Positions 54,870 to 64,000 of a DNA stretch of 64,000 nucleotides are shown one piece after another. The notes beneath the pieces are model-generated. The model was given only the letters and a program-made list of their open reading frames with translations. It made no database searches and was not told where the DNA came from. The DNA is from Amorphophallus konjac. Lineage: Eukaryota > Streptophyta > Magnoliopsida > Alismatales > Araceae. A program made the translations under genes and the position numbers. Location: contig CM040123.1 of assembly GCA_022559845.1 (NCBI GenBank), forward strand, positions 319,653,933-319,717,932, read 5' to 3'. The first letter of the stretch is position 1. Each line of letters begins with the position of its first letter.

Positions 54870-56696
54870 CTACGGCACGTAGGTGATGTCAAACTCCATT
54901 AGCAGTACGGCCCACTTGCCAAGACGTCCCTTCAGGAATGGCTGGGAGAGAATGTGCTTGACTGGGTCAGCCTTAGATATTAGGCTCACTTCATGCGACA
55001 ACATATAATTCCTCAACTTCTTGACTGCGAAAACTAGGGCAAGGCAAACTTTCTCAATTGGGGTGTATTTTGCTTCTGCCCCTACCAGTCTTCGGCTGAG
55101 GTAATAGAGAGCTTGCTCCTTCCCCTCATCATTGTTCTGGGTGAGCATTGCCCCCAGCGAGCATTCAGTGGCAGCTATATATAGAATAAGCGGCCTTCCC
55201 TTGACTGGTGCCCCCAGCACAGGCGGGGTCTTCAAGTAATCCTTCAACCGGTCGAAGGCCTTCTGGCATTCCTGGTTCCAGCTGAAAGGTGCATTCCTCA
55301 TCATCAATTTGTGGAACGACTGGTAGCGTCCTGACAAATTAGAGATGAATCTGCGGATGTAAGCCAGCCGGCCTTGCATAGACCTTAACTCTCCCAGATT
55401 TTTCGGAGGAGGTAGCTCCTGGATAGCTTTTATTTTAAAAGGGTCAATCTTGATCGCCCTATATCGGATAATGAAACTGAGGAACTTCCCACTGGAGATG
55501 TCGAAGTCACACTTCATTGGGTTCATTTTCAGCTCATACTGCCGGAGTCTCTCGAAGATGACTCTAAGGTCGTTCAGGTGGTCCCCCTTGTTCTTTGTCT
55601 TGACGACCAAGTCATCAATGTAGCATTCGACTTTGCTATATAGTAGCTCCTCGAATATCTTGGTCATCGCCTGCTGGTATGTGGCGCCGGTGTTCTTGAG
55701 GCCGAAAGGCATTCTTTTGTAGTGGAATATCCCTTTAGGCGAACAGAAGGCCGTATGAATTCGGTCGTGCTCAGCTATCCATATTTGATTATAGCCGGAC
55801 GATCTGTCCATGAAGGACAAGGCCTCATGGCCAGTAGTTGCATCAATCATCACTTCGGTGATGGGCACCGGGAAGTCATCTTTCGGGCAGGCTTTATTCA
55901 GGTCACAGAAGTCCACGCAGATCCTGATCTGCCCATTCTTCTTCTTCACTGGCACAATATTGGCCAACCAGGTGGTGTATTGGTTCTCGGCTACAAAATC
56001 GACATCTATGAGCTTGTCAACTTCTTTGCAAATCTGGTTTATCAGCTCCGGCCTCATGCGTCGGGGAGACTACATCACTGGCTTCACTTTGGGATCAATA
56101 GCTAGGATGTGTTGAGTCACGTCGGGGCTAAGACCAGGCATCTCATTATAGTTCCAGGCAAAGAAGTCCCGGAACTCTTGCAGCAACTTCACACATTGCT
56201 CCCTCTCCTGTGGAGGTAGAAGGGCACTCAGAAAGGTCGGCCTAGGGTCCCCCTCTGTGTCGAGGTCAATTTCAATGAGCTCATCTACTGTGGCATGGCC
56301 GCCATCTTTAATTTTCGGCGGAGCTGGTAGTAGGTCGACAAAATATTGATTTTCACCATCTTCTGCTTCAAGGGCACCATAGGCATCTTCTTGCTCCGCC
56401 TCGTTGGGCAATGAGGCTTCACTTACTTCCCCCCCTTTTTGGCTTGCTGTCTGCGGCTTCGAGGTGCTTCCCTGCGCGGAGGGGCACAGGACTTCTCCGG
56501 GTTCTTCTTGGTAGTTATCGTAAACGGCTTCTACAGGAGCCAAGGTGATTGCTTGCCATGCTTGGGACTGCTCCACTGCTGGTGACCGGGGTTTTTCATT
56601 CTCAGCTGTATCTTCAAAGGTCTGGTGCTGAACTGACACCATGTAGATACTCCTTTCGCGGCTGCCTATCTCATGGGGGCGCGGCAGAGCCACCAC
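54870..56696 (-). pseudogene. Gypsy reverse transcriptase and first RNase H
   Basis: The N-terminal linker includes DPRPTFLSALLPPQEREQCV and FFAWNYNEMPGLSPDV. A TAG lies near 56067, just before PRRMRPEL. RT motifs follow: KKKNGQIRICVDFCDLNKAC, FMDRSSGYNQI (catalytic Asp), MPFGLKNTGATYQ, and CYIDDLVVK with the catalytic YIDD at 55611-55622. RNase H begins PLILYIAATECSLGAMLTQ and the frame stops at TAG 54867-54869. Catalytic residues are intact, so the stops appear to be the main damage. Confidence 0.88.
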
Positions 56697-57240
56697 ATAA
56701 TCTCCCGTTCTAAGCTCATCTTTCTCAATCGGGTTTTGAGCAACATCCTTGAAGATGTAGCAGTCTTCAATAGGGTGACCCAGTATCTGGTGATAAGGGC
56801 AAAATAAGGGGTCACCACTTCTTCAGGCATCTTGCGGCCTTTTAGACTTTCGGAGGGAGACCTTGCCATAGTGGCAAGCCCAGTCAAAGATCCCTCGGGT
56901 CTTGTTCTTTGCGAAGGAGTAAGGCTTCTGCATCCTTTTCTGTAGTGTAGGGTTTCGCCTAGCCGATCGTCCGACTGGAGAACCGACTGTATCCCTCGCT
57001 CCCCTCTTCAAGTGCATGGGGGCGTTTGGGATAGTGTTCGGGGACTGGTGCATGCCGATATTCTGCTGGCGGAAGATGCCCCCGATCAATCCAGACACAA
57101 ATGTGGTTATTTCGGCCAGCCGCGCCTTTAACATCTCGATCTCCCGTTGTTGCCGATGATACAGAGCAAGCATGATGGGGTCGCATCGAGGGGGACCTGG
57201 AGTGTGACTCGCATCACCGTCCTTTACTTCAATGTTAGGC
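56697..57240 (-). pseudogene. Gag-like coiled coil plus CHHC zinc knuckle placed between protease and RT
   Basis: On the minus strand, MLALYHRQQREIEMLKARLA (coiled coil, about 57170) is followed by a basic stretch and PYSFAKNKTRGIFDWA, GDPLFCPYHQILGHPIEDCY (about 56740-56810). The last is a C-x2-H-x4-H-x4-C knuckle of the kind that ends gypsy Gag. A TGA lies at about 56823. In standard elements Gag precedes protease; here it follows the protease in the same frame and directly precedes the RT linker. The Gag core between coil and knuckle is missing. Confidence 0.6.
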
Positions 57241-58385
57241 GAGGGCAAGGGCGCCCCGCTACTGTGGCCATTCGGGGTCAATCCCTCATAGGAGGGTGGG
57301 ACCTTCCTCGTATCCCTGCAGAGAGGCAGATTCCATAGGAACACTTCTTCATCCTGAACTTCCTCAGCTGGAGGCATGTGATGCTTGTGGCTGTAGGCTT
57401 CCTGTGGGTCTATAGCTTTCGCAGGGTCATTGTCGGACGGGGCCGAGACCGATATCATGTCGGCTTCGTAAGAGTCTTCTATTGAAAAGCCCAAACCCGG
57501 GTGCCGGGTGATTTGCAGCATACTCCGATCCAAGTTTGGCGGGTTCCACATCTTCTTAAACATTTCTTTTCTACTGGAGAGTTGATAAAAGGGAATCCCT
57601 TGTTTCCTGGTCATTTTGACTACACGGCCGGTTATGTCAGGAAGTCCCATAATCGGGATGAGGGGATCGTGCAGCTCATCGGGGAGTTTACAATCATCAT
57701 CCCCTCTGATCGGGTGCTCTTCAGCCACATAGAAGATAGTGGACGGGCCTCCGGAGTTGGAAACCTCGAAGGTCTTCAATGGTTCGACCACCTGACAGTC
57801 AACTTCTGTGAGAGGCTTGATGATCCCGGGCGGGACTCTGACATACTCCAGCATGTCTTTGAGGTATGGTGTTCCCGGTGTGGGCTGGACAGAAAGGGGG
57901 ATCGCCCTGAATACCCCTTCTGCTTCAGAAATAAAAGACAATTGAGGGGGGGCCATGTAGCCCGGCGGTGGCGGAGGAAACCAGCTATCAGGCTCCACCT
58001 TCATCTTTCCTTTGTCCTGAGTGGCTTGGGGAGCTTGCTTCGGCCTTTCTAGATACAAAGTGGCGTCCGACAAGTGGCATTCAAACACTTCGAAAGGGTG
58101 GAGATCAGCAAAAATTCTTTCCTCCTTCCCATTGCAAGGGTACTTGATACATTGGTGCAGAGTGGATGGCACCACCATGTTCTAGTGTAGCCAAGGTCGG
58201 CTGAGCAACACCTTATAGGAGGTGTTGGAGTTGATTACATGGAACTGGACCTTGGTTGTGAAGTCACCGAGGGAGAGGTTGAACTCCGCGACCCCCATAG
58301 GGATCTCGCACTTCTGGTTGAAGCCAACGATCTTGACATTCCTGACCTCAATCAGGTGTACGTCGAAGTAATGTTTCTGGTACAC
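57241..58385 (-). pseudogene. Gypsy retropepsin C-terminal part and linker
   Basis: VGFNQKCEIPMGVAEFNLSL..SYKVLLSRPWLH (58330-58185), then a TAG, then NMVVPSTLHQCIKYPCNGKE, the standard end of a plant gypsy protease. The catalytic DSG lies upstream and is cut off by the copia insertion at 58441 or lost. A Pro-rich linker (PPPPPGYMAPP) follows. Some of the linker (GPSTIFYVAEEHP, KMTRKQGIPFYQLSSRKEM) is not recognised. Confidence 0.75.
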
Positions 58386-58435
58386 CTGGTAGGGAAGTAT
58401 GTTCTATTAAAATTAGATGGAAGGCTCTTTCACCA

Positions 58436-58440
58436 CAGAA
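58436..58440. other. Predicted target-site duplication CAGAA
   Basis: Five bases outside the copia LTR edge. The partner lies right of the window, so it is unconfirmed. Confidence 0.5.
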
Positions 58441-60481
58441 TGTGGATCTAGAGGGGGGGGTGAATAGATCAGCTGGCCAATAAAAAATTATGCCTAGATT
58501 CAGATGCAGAATTAAAAGAACACTGATCAAACACAGTCAATGCACCAGATAAAAGAGATAAGATCTGCTAGACAGACAAGCAACCACACGAGAGGCACAA
58601 AGAATTTTAGGTGATTCAGTCAATCCGACCTACGTCCACCCCACATTCAACTCTAATGTGGATTACTGCTGATACACAGCTTCAATTTGCTGGGCACTAC
58701 AGCTTGCCAACAACGGCTGGGGCTTACAGCTTATCCCGACCAGAGGAACCTCCTCTGCAACAGCTGAGCTTCACAGCTTGCTCTGCTGGGCTCTACAGCT
58801 TAGCCGACCAGAGGTAACACCTCTGCATACCGCTGCCTCACAGCTTGACACCACTGACTAACAGCTTGATCGAACAAGAGTTTTCAAAAGAAAAATAACA
58901 AAGACTGAAAAGCAAGAAACGCAGAATCGAATGGAATCAAAATCAAAACGACTGTAGCTCAAATTGAGCAATATCAGCTCCGGTATCTGAACCAAGAGAC
59001 TGATTCACAAGCTCTCATATAACTCTCTCAACTCATCTCTCTCACTTTCTTCTTCTCTGCTTTTCTTATCTTTGGATCTCGGTGGCTCTCTACTGCCTCA
59101 GGTTTGTCTCACTGTATATACTTGCCACTGGTCGATCAGCCTTCAACAGAAGATGAAGACTTCTATATATACCAGCAGCAGATTGATTAAGGGCGCGTGG
59201 CTTCCACATTTTCCTGCACAAGGAATTCGCCAAATCCGAGGTGCTTTCATCCACGTGGCAGCATCTGGTCACCTCGTCCTCCTGGGATCACGAGCCATGT
59301 CAGCAATCTCAGTAACAAATCCCTGTCAGACAGAGTATCGGATTATCAGGTTAAGTGAAGAACTCTGTACAGACTTTGTAAGATGAAATGCCTTGTGTAG
59401 ACTTCAGTGTATAGACTTTATGAAGGCGAGTGCAATGTATAGACTCCATGAGACTCTAATGAAGACAGACGATGTATAGACTTCAGGACTGATGCACGAT
59501 GCAGACTCGTCCAATGTATACACTTGCTTGTTGTTCAGTCTTCACGAATGATGTACAGACTTCCAATGTGAAGACTTTGGCAAGGCAACGTCGGTAAAGC
59601 AACCAATGTACAGACTTACTGAACTGAGCGTAGGTAAAAGATATGAGAAATGTATAGACTTACTTAGTTCAGTTCAGAACGTAGGTAATGATCAATGTAT
59701 AGACTTAACAGTCGCCCTGGCTGTACAGACTTGGTCACAAGCTGAACAGTCAGTTGTATAGACTTCGCCCCAATGCATAAGACGCTAACTGAGACGGATA
59801 ATGTACAGACTTGCTGTAACAGTCCGATGTATAGACTTTGCCCAATGCCTGAGACGCTAACAGAGACGGACGATGTTCAGACTTGCTGAAAGACCGATGT
59901 ACAGACTTTGCCCGAATGCATGAGATGCTAACTAAGACGCTGGACTCTGTACAGACTTGAGGGATGTATGGGCTTAGCTTCGTGCAAGCTACAGTCCAAT
60001 GTATGGACTTTGAAGTTCAACTGGTGAGTGTACAGACTTCACCAATGAGACGCTCACTGTACAGACTTGGCACCGACCAATGTATAGACTTGACAATGCT
60101 GAATGAACGAATGAGCAATGTATAGACATTGGGTGCCACAATGTGCAGGCTGCACTGTATAGACTTTAACAAAATGCCTAAGACGCTGCATGAGACACAA
60201 GACAGACAGACAGTGTATAGACTTGTACTCTGGGGGTGTCGACGCACTACTGTCCAGACTAAACAAGGAAAAGTATAGGCTCTATGTTCATGCTGCAATG
60301 CACTGTGTAGACCTGTGAGTGTGTGCATAACAATATATAGACTCTGACTGCATTATATACACAGACAACCTGATAAAAATAATTTCATCAAAATAAGAAC
60401 AGTTGCCAATCAATCAAAACAAGCTGTTGCCAATGAAGTAAAACTTATTGTCGACATCATCAACACAGAGGGGTCACAACA
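58441..60481 (-). mobile_element. 3' LTR (2041 bp) of a minus-strand copia element
   Basis: On the minus strand the LTR begins TGTTGTGACCCC directly after the PPT and ends CCCCCCTCTAGATCCACA. A minus-strand TATA box (GGTATATATAGAAG) lies at about 59160-59173. U3 carries close to 30 AAGTCTATAC-type motifs (59365-60350). The R-U5 part has CAGAGG/CCTCTG and similar hairpins (58640-58860) and the conserved GGGGTGGACGTAGGTC..CACCTAAAAT block (58605-58648). Confidence 0.88.
59365..60350 (-). repeat. AAGTCTATACA interspersed array in copia U3
   Basis: About 29 variants on the plus strand as TGTATAGACTT or TGTACAGACTT, spaced 20-60 bp. Same motif as in the tandem-element LTRs, with about twice as many copies. 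Confidence 0.82.
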
Positions 60482-60495
60482 ATCTCCCCCTTTTT
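60482..60495 (-). other. PPT of the copia element
   Basis: The minus strand reads AAAAAGGGGGAGAT right before the LTR TG, preceded by GTTGCCATCATC exactly as at 21982-22007. Confidence 0.88.
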
Positions 60496-61146
60496 GATGA
60501 TGGCAACATCCTATTATATACAATAGCAACATCCTGTTATGCAAATGCATTTTTGATGAAGGACATGATTTGTTATTCAGATTTGTCATGCAGATGCTAT
60601 GAATGACATGTTGAGACATGAACACAACTCTCTACTCACAAGATCTCCCCCTTTGCCATAGACATGATGCATACACTTCCCTGGAATGAATTCATCAAAT
60701 AGACAATATATTCTCCCCCTTTGCAATCAACAAAGAGGAGTGAAAGAAGATGCAAGGGAAGGAACAAGAAGAATCAGCTGACTAGCATTCTTAGCAGGTA
60801 GTTCAGAAATTAAGCAGCTAAAGCACAGAACCTTCAGTCATATGAATTGAGAAACTGCTTAGCAAGTGAAGTTCTTGTTTAAAGGTTATACAAATGAGAG
60901 TTCATGCACTACATTCATTGGATATGGTAGCTGTGCATGATAAAACAATAAACTAGAATCATATTTACATGAGAGATTCAGTTTCAGAATATCTTACTTT
61001 CATAGACTCAGTAGAATGTGCTAAGAGATACCAGGTCATGTATTGAAATTAAACAAATTGACATCCATGAAATTTCTTTTGAAGGAACAGTATTTTCAAT
61101 ATTATTTCATTTAGGGCATTCAGGTACCATAAGTCTTTTTGCGTAA

Positions 61147-61280
61147 GGGTATACGTTTATCAGACGCCAATACCCCAAGATACTCAACATGATGGACCAT
61201 TTTGCCTATGATCAAACTCAATAGAACGGATTTACACCTTTTTGTGTGAGGGTACACGTTTATCAGACGCCAGTTACCCC
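61147..61280 (-). other. Two-unit hairpin block Y (copia)
   Basis: On the minus strand: GGGTAT-TGG-CGT-CTGATAA-ACG-T-ATACCC (61176-61147) and GGGTA-ACTGG-CGT-CTGATAA-ACG-TG-TACCC (61280-61250). Both stems are perfectly paired and use different bases from the tandem-element units. Confidence 0.65.
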
Positions 61281-61889
61281 CAAGTACTCAGTGAAACCAA
61301 CCTACTGTTTTGATCATTTTATACAGAGATAGCTGATACACCTCATGACATGAGTGTTATCCACTTCTTTGATGGATCACTCAGTTTCTCAGTGATTTAC
61401 CAGTCATTGCTCTGCCAATGCTATTTTTCAATTAATTTTTAATGTTTTTCAATATCTTTCTTAGCTGCCCTTTATTTGTTTCAGAATGACTTGTTTAAGG
61501 ACAATACACATACTTAGTTTCTCTAACATGATTTCATATGAGTTTTCAGATTTCAGATATAATTAGCTTTGTCTGACATGAAATAAGATGAGGGTTGAGT
61601 GCTTTATCAATTTTCAGCATCCTTATTTACTGATTGTAGTCTTTCAACTCTAAAGATTATAAAATTTAAACCATTAAGTCAGTCTTTAAGCAATTAAAGT
61701 TCTTATGAGGGAAGAAGTCTGTTTTCTATTGCTTAATATTAGAACTGACTAAAAGATTGCCATACTGTCAGACTCAACTCTGAATCATATGCAATACTCC
61801 CCATGTCTATGTGCATGTGGTTTTGCAAATGATGATTGAACAAATGATTTTGAAGTTCATGCTTATTCGGACTGCACTCTCATGCAATA

Positions 61890-61971
61890 TGACCCATGGT
61901 ACTAGGCGGAGAACTTGGTCACAAGGACCATCTCACACATAGTAAGAACCTCCAGATAGATTTTTCTGCCC
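61890..61971 (-). other. Conserved structured block X (copia)
   Basis: The minus strand has GGAGGTTCTTACTATGTGTG, then GGTC-CTTGT-GACC, then TTCTCCGCCTAGTACCATGG, matching 20485-20550 with changes that keep the GGTC/GACC stem and the GGAG/CTCC closure. Confidence 0.65.
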
Positions 61972-62213
61972 TTTAGTAGCTTACCATTTGAAATACCAGG
62001 GTTATGCGGAGAAATATAGTGCAAAACAGTTCTATATGCATGTGATTTTAGACACATTCATGACTAAATGATATGCAGTGATGATCATGAGAAAACAATA
62101 TGAGTGTCATGCATGATCATGAATCTGTTGCACCATTCAACCTTCACAGAGTTTTATACAAGCTATCAGATGCAAGTCCAAATCAGAAATTTTATTCAAA
62201 ATAGCTGAAAATT

Positions 62214-64000
62214 TTATTCATCATGCTGAAACTTACACAAGCCAAGTTCTCTTCTAAGAAATTTAAACTTTTCATTTCCAAGTGGCTTAGTAAAGATATG
62301 AGCGATTTGTTTGTCTGTTTCAATGAAATTCAGTCCGATTTCCTTTTTATTCACAACATCTCTAAGAAAATGGTGTTTTATCTCTATGTGTTTAGTCCTA
62401 GAATGATAAACAGGATTTTTAGCAAGACATATGGCACTAGTATTATCACATAAAATTGGAATACATTCCAGTTTTATCTGATAATCATCTAGTTGGTGCT
62501 TGATCCATAGTACTTGGGCAGCACAATTACCAGCTGCAACATATTCAGCCTCAGTTGTAGACAAGGCTACAGTGTGTTGCTTCTTAGATGCCCAAGATAC
62601 TAGACAGCCACCAAGGAATTGACAATAGCCACTAGTGCTTTTTCTATCTACTCGACACCCGACATAATCAGCATCAGTGTAAGCTAGAAGCTCTAACTCA
62701 CACCTAGCAAGATACCATAATCCTATCTCTTAGGTGCCTAGCAGATATCTAAAAATCCTTTTTACTGCTTTAAGATGAGTTTCTTTAGGACTGGCCTGAA
62801 ACCTAGCACATAATCCTACAGCAAATTGAATATCAGGCCTAGATGTTGTTAAGTAGAGAAGGGATCCGATCATACCTCTGTATAGCTTTTGATCAACATG
62901 TTTACCTTTAGTGTCTTCATCCAAGCTTGTAGAGGTACCCATTGGAGCAGCTATCTCATTGAGGTTGTCCATCTTGTATTTCTTGAGTAGATCCCTTGTG
63001 TACTTGGACTGAGTGATAAACATTCCATCATTTGTTTGTGTAACCTGCAGTCCAAGAAATAATTTGAGCTCACCCATTGAGCTCATTTCAAACTCATTAG
63101 TCATTGTTTTAGAAAATTCCTCACACAATTTGGGGTTAGTTGACCCAAAAATAATGTCATCCACATAAATTTGTACAATAAGAATGTCAGAATGACTCAC
63201 CTTTGTAAACAATGTCTGATCAACTACTCCTCTAGTGAAATTTTGATCAGTAAGGAACTTGCTCAACCTGTCATACCAAGCTCTGGGAGCTCGCTTAAGA
63301 CCATATAGAGCTTTATTTAATTTGTAAACATGATTAGGGAAATCTAGACATTCAAACCCAGGGGGCTGTCTTACAGAGACATCCTCACTAATTTCCCCAT
63401 TCAAGAATGCAGATTTTACATCCATCTGCTGGAGGATTATTCCTAGGGAGCATGCATAAGCTAATAAAATCCTAACAGCTTCTAATTTGGCTACAGGGGC
63501 AAATGACTCTTCAAAGTCAATACCAAACTCCTGGTTATACCCCTGAGCAACAAGTCTGGCTTTATTTTTATCAATATTCCCTAATTCATCAGATTTATTC
63601 CTGAATACCCACTTAGTCCCTATGACTGTTCCATGATCAGGAGGTGGGACCAAGTGCCACACCTTGTTCCTGTCGAACTGATTAAGCTCCTCATGCATGG
63701 TATTAATCCAATGCACATCCTTGAGGGCACAGTCAATGGACTTGGGTTCAATTTGAGAGACAAGAGCATATGTATTTAATTCATCCTGAATTCTAAAGTG
63801 ACCTCTAGTCCTAGGGGGATCATTCAGATTGCCAATGACATTATTTATAGGGTGATCTTTAAGATATCTGATATTAACAATCTGAGTTTCAGGAATTTCA
63901 CTTACCTCCCCCTGAACTTCAGATTCTTCTTCATTCTGCTCTTCTTTTTCTTCCTCACCATCAGACTGGTCTGCAGAGTTATCATCTTTTAAAATGTTCC
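62214..64000 (-). pseudogene. Copia pol, RT and RNase H part, one in-frame stop, 5' end outside window
   Basis: The frame is open from the window edge (about 64000) to TGA 62214 except for TAA at 62727-62729. Upstream acidic linker: EEEKEEQNEEESEV, then DHPINNVIGN. RT motifs: WVFRNKSDELGNIDKNKARL, MDVKSAFLNGEI (catalytic Asp), VYKLNKALYGLKRAPRAWYD, IYVDDIIFGS with YVDD at 63156-63167. RNase H: YTDADYVGC (about 62670), STTEAEYVAAG, TKHIEIKHHFLRD, and the end HIFTKPLG. This is the copia gene order, with integrase expected to the right of the window. The single TAA falls between RT and RNase H (RYLLGT-stop). Otherwise it looks recent. Confidence 0.9.

Larger units (their letters stand above)
52930..58440 (-). 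mobile_element. Ty3/gypsy element, pol region, interrupted at 58440 by a copia insertion
   Basis: On the minus strand the order is protease end (58385), Gag-like coiled coil and zinc knuckle (57200-56700), RT (56300-55300), RNase H (55300-54090), integrase (54023-53000). Coding is one frame with several in-frame stops and two local frame shifts in RNase H. The 5' part lies beyond the copia at 58441. The 3' LTR should lie left of about 46000 but I could not find it. The extra antisense PMD gene and 3' tandem repeats suggest a Tat-like lineage (inference). Confidence 0.85.
60496..62213 (-). other. Non-coding region between copia pol and PPT
   Basis: 1.7 kb without a gene. It contains block Y units (61147-61176 and 61250-61280) and block X (61890-61971), inverted relative to the tandem element because this element is on the minus strand. 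Additional purine tracts (minus strand AAAGGGGGAGA at about 60643-60655 and 60712-60722) resemble secondary PPTs. Confidence 0.7.

Overview
The window is a repeat-packed stretch of a flowering-plant nuclear genome. The evidence is plant-type Ty1/copia and Ty3/gypsy elements with multi-kilobase LTRs, an initiator-Met tRNA primer site, a plant-mobile-domain gene, and fragments of two eukaryotic housekeeping genes (the RNA polymerase II subunit RPB2 and ribosomal protein L12). The GC-rich codons of the L12 fragment hint at a monocot, but weakly. I see no intact host gene. Almost every coding stretch is a retroelement gene, usually broken by one or a few in-frame stops.

Layout. 1-407: edge of a minus-strand copia-type LTR that cuts into a gag fragment (408-774). 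408-7463: remains of a plus-strand copia-type element with structured non-coding blocks, an extra ORF just upstream of the 3' LTR (3428-4633), a polypurine tract, and a 2.2 kb LTR (5264-7463). 7464-13400: older DNA with an RPB2 exon fragment and a 5'-truncated RPL12 copy. 13400-14355 and 32786-33364: two halves of an older LTR split by the next element. 14361-32780: a striking LTR-internal-LTR-internal-LTR tandem (period 7647 bp) flanked by the 5-bp duplication ATAGG. Its internal region encodes only Gag, with six zinc knuckles and no protease, integrase or RT. 33362-34275: gypsy gag remnant. 35976-41973: a complete-ended minus-strand LTR element (TSD TAAGT) lacking RT. 35140-45745: four blocks of a GTGTGCCG minisatellite. 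46022-51648: a decayed plant-mobile-domain gene on the plus strand, lying antisense downstream of a minus-strand gypsy pol (52930-58440). 58441-64000: a younger minus-strand copia element inserted into the gypsy protease region. Its LTR, non-coding 3' region and the RT/RNase H half of pol are present.

How the parts relate. The gag-only tandem and the autonomous copia at the right edge share the PPT, the LTR start, an AAGTCTATAC array in U3, and two structured non-coding blocks between coding sequence and PPT. This fits a non-autonomous element and its helper family. The most notable signals are (a) a central LTR that is a clean recombinant of the two outer LTRs, which records an unequal crossover; (b) a six-knuckle Gag-only protein; and (c) RNA-like structures whose stems vary in a compensatory way between three diverged families.

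All alignments and counts were made by eye from the sequence and should be treated as such.
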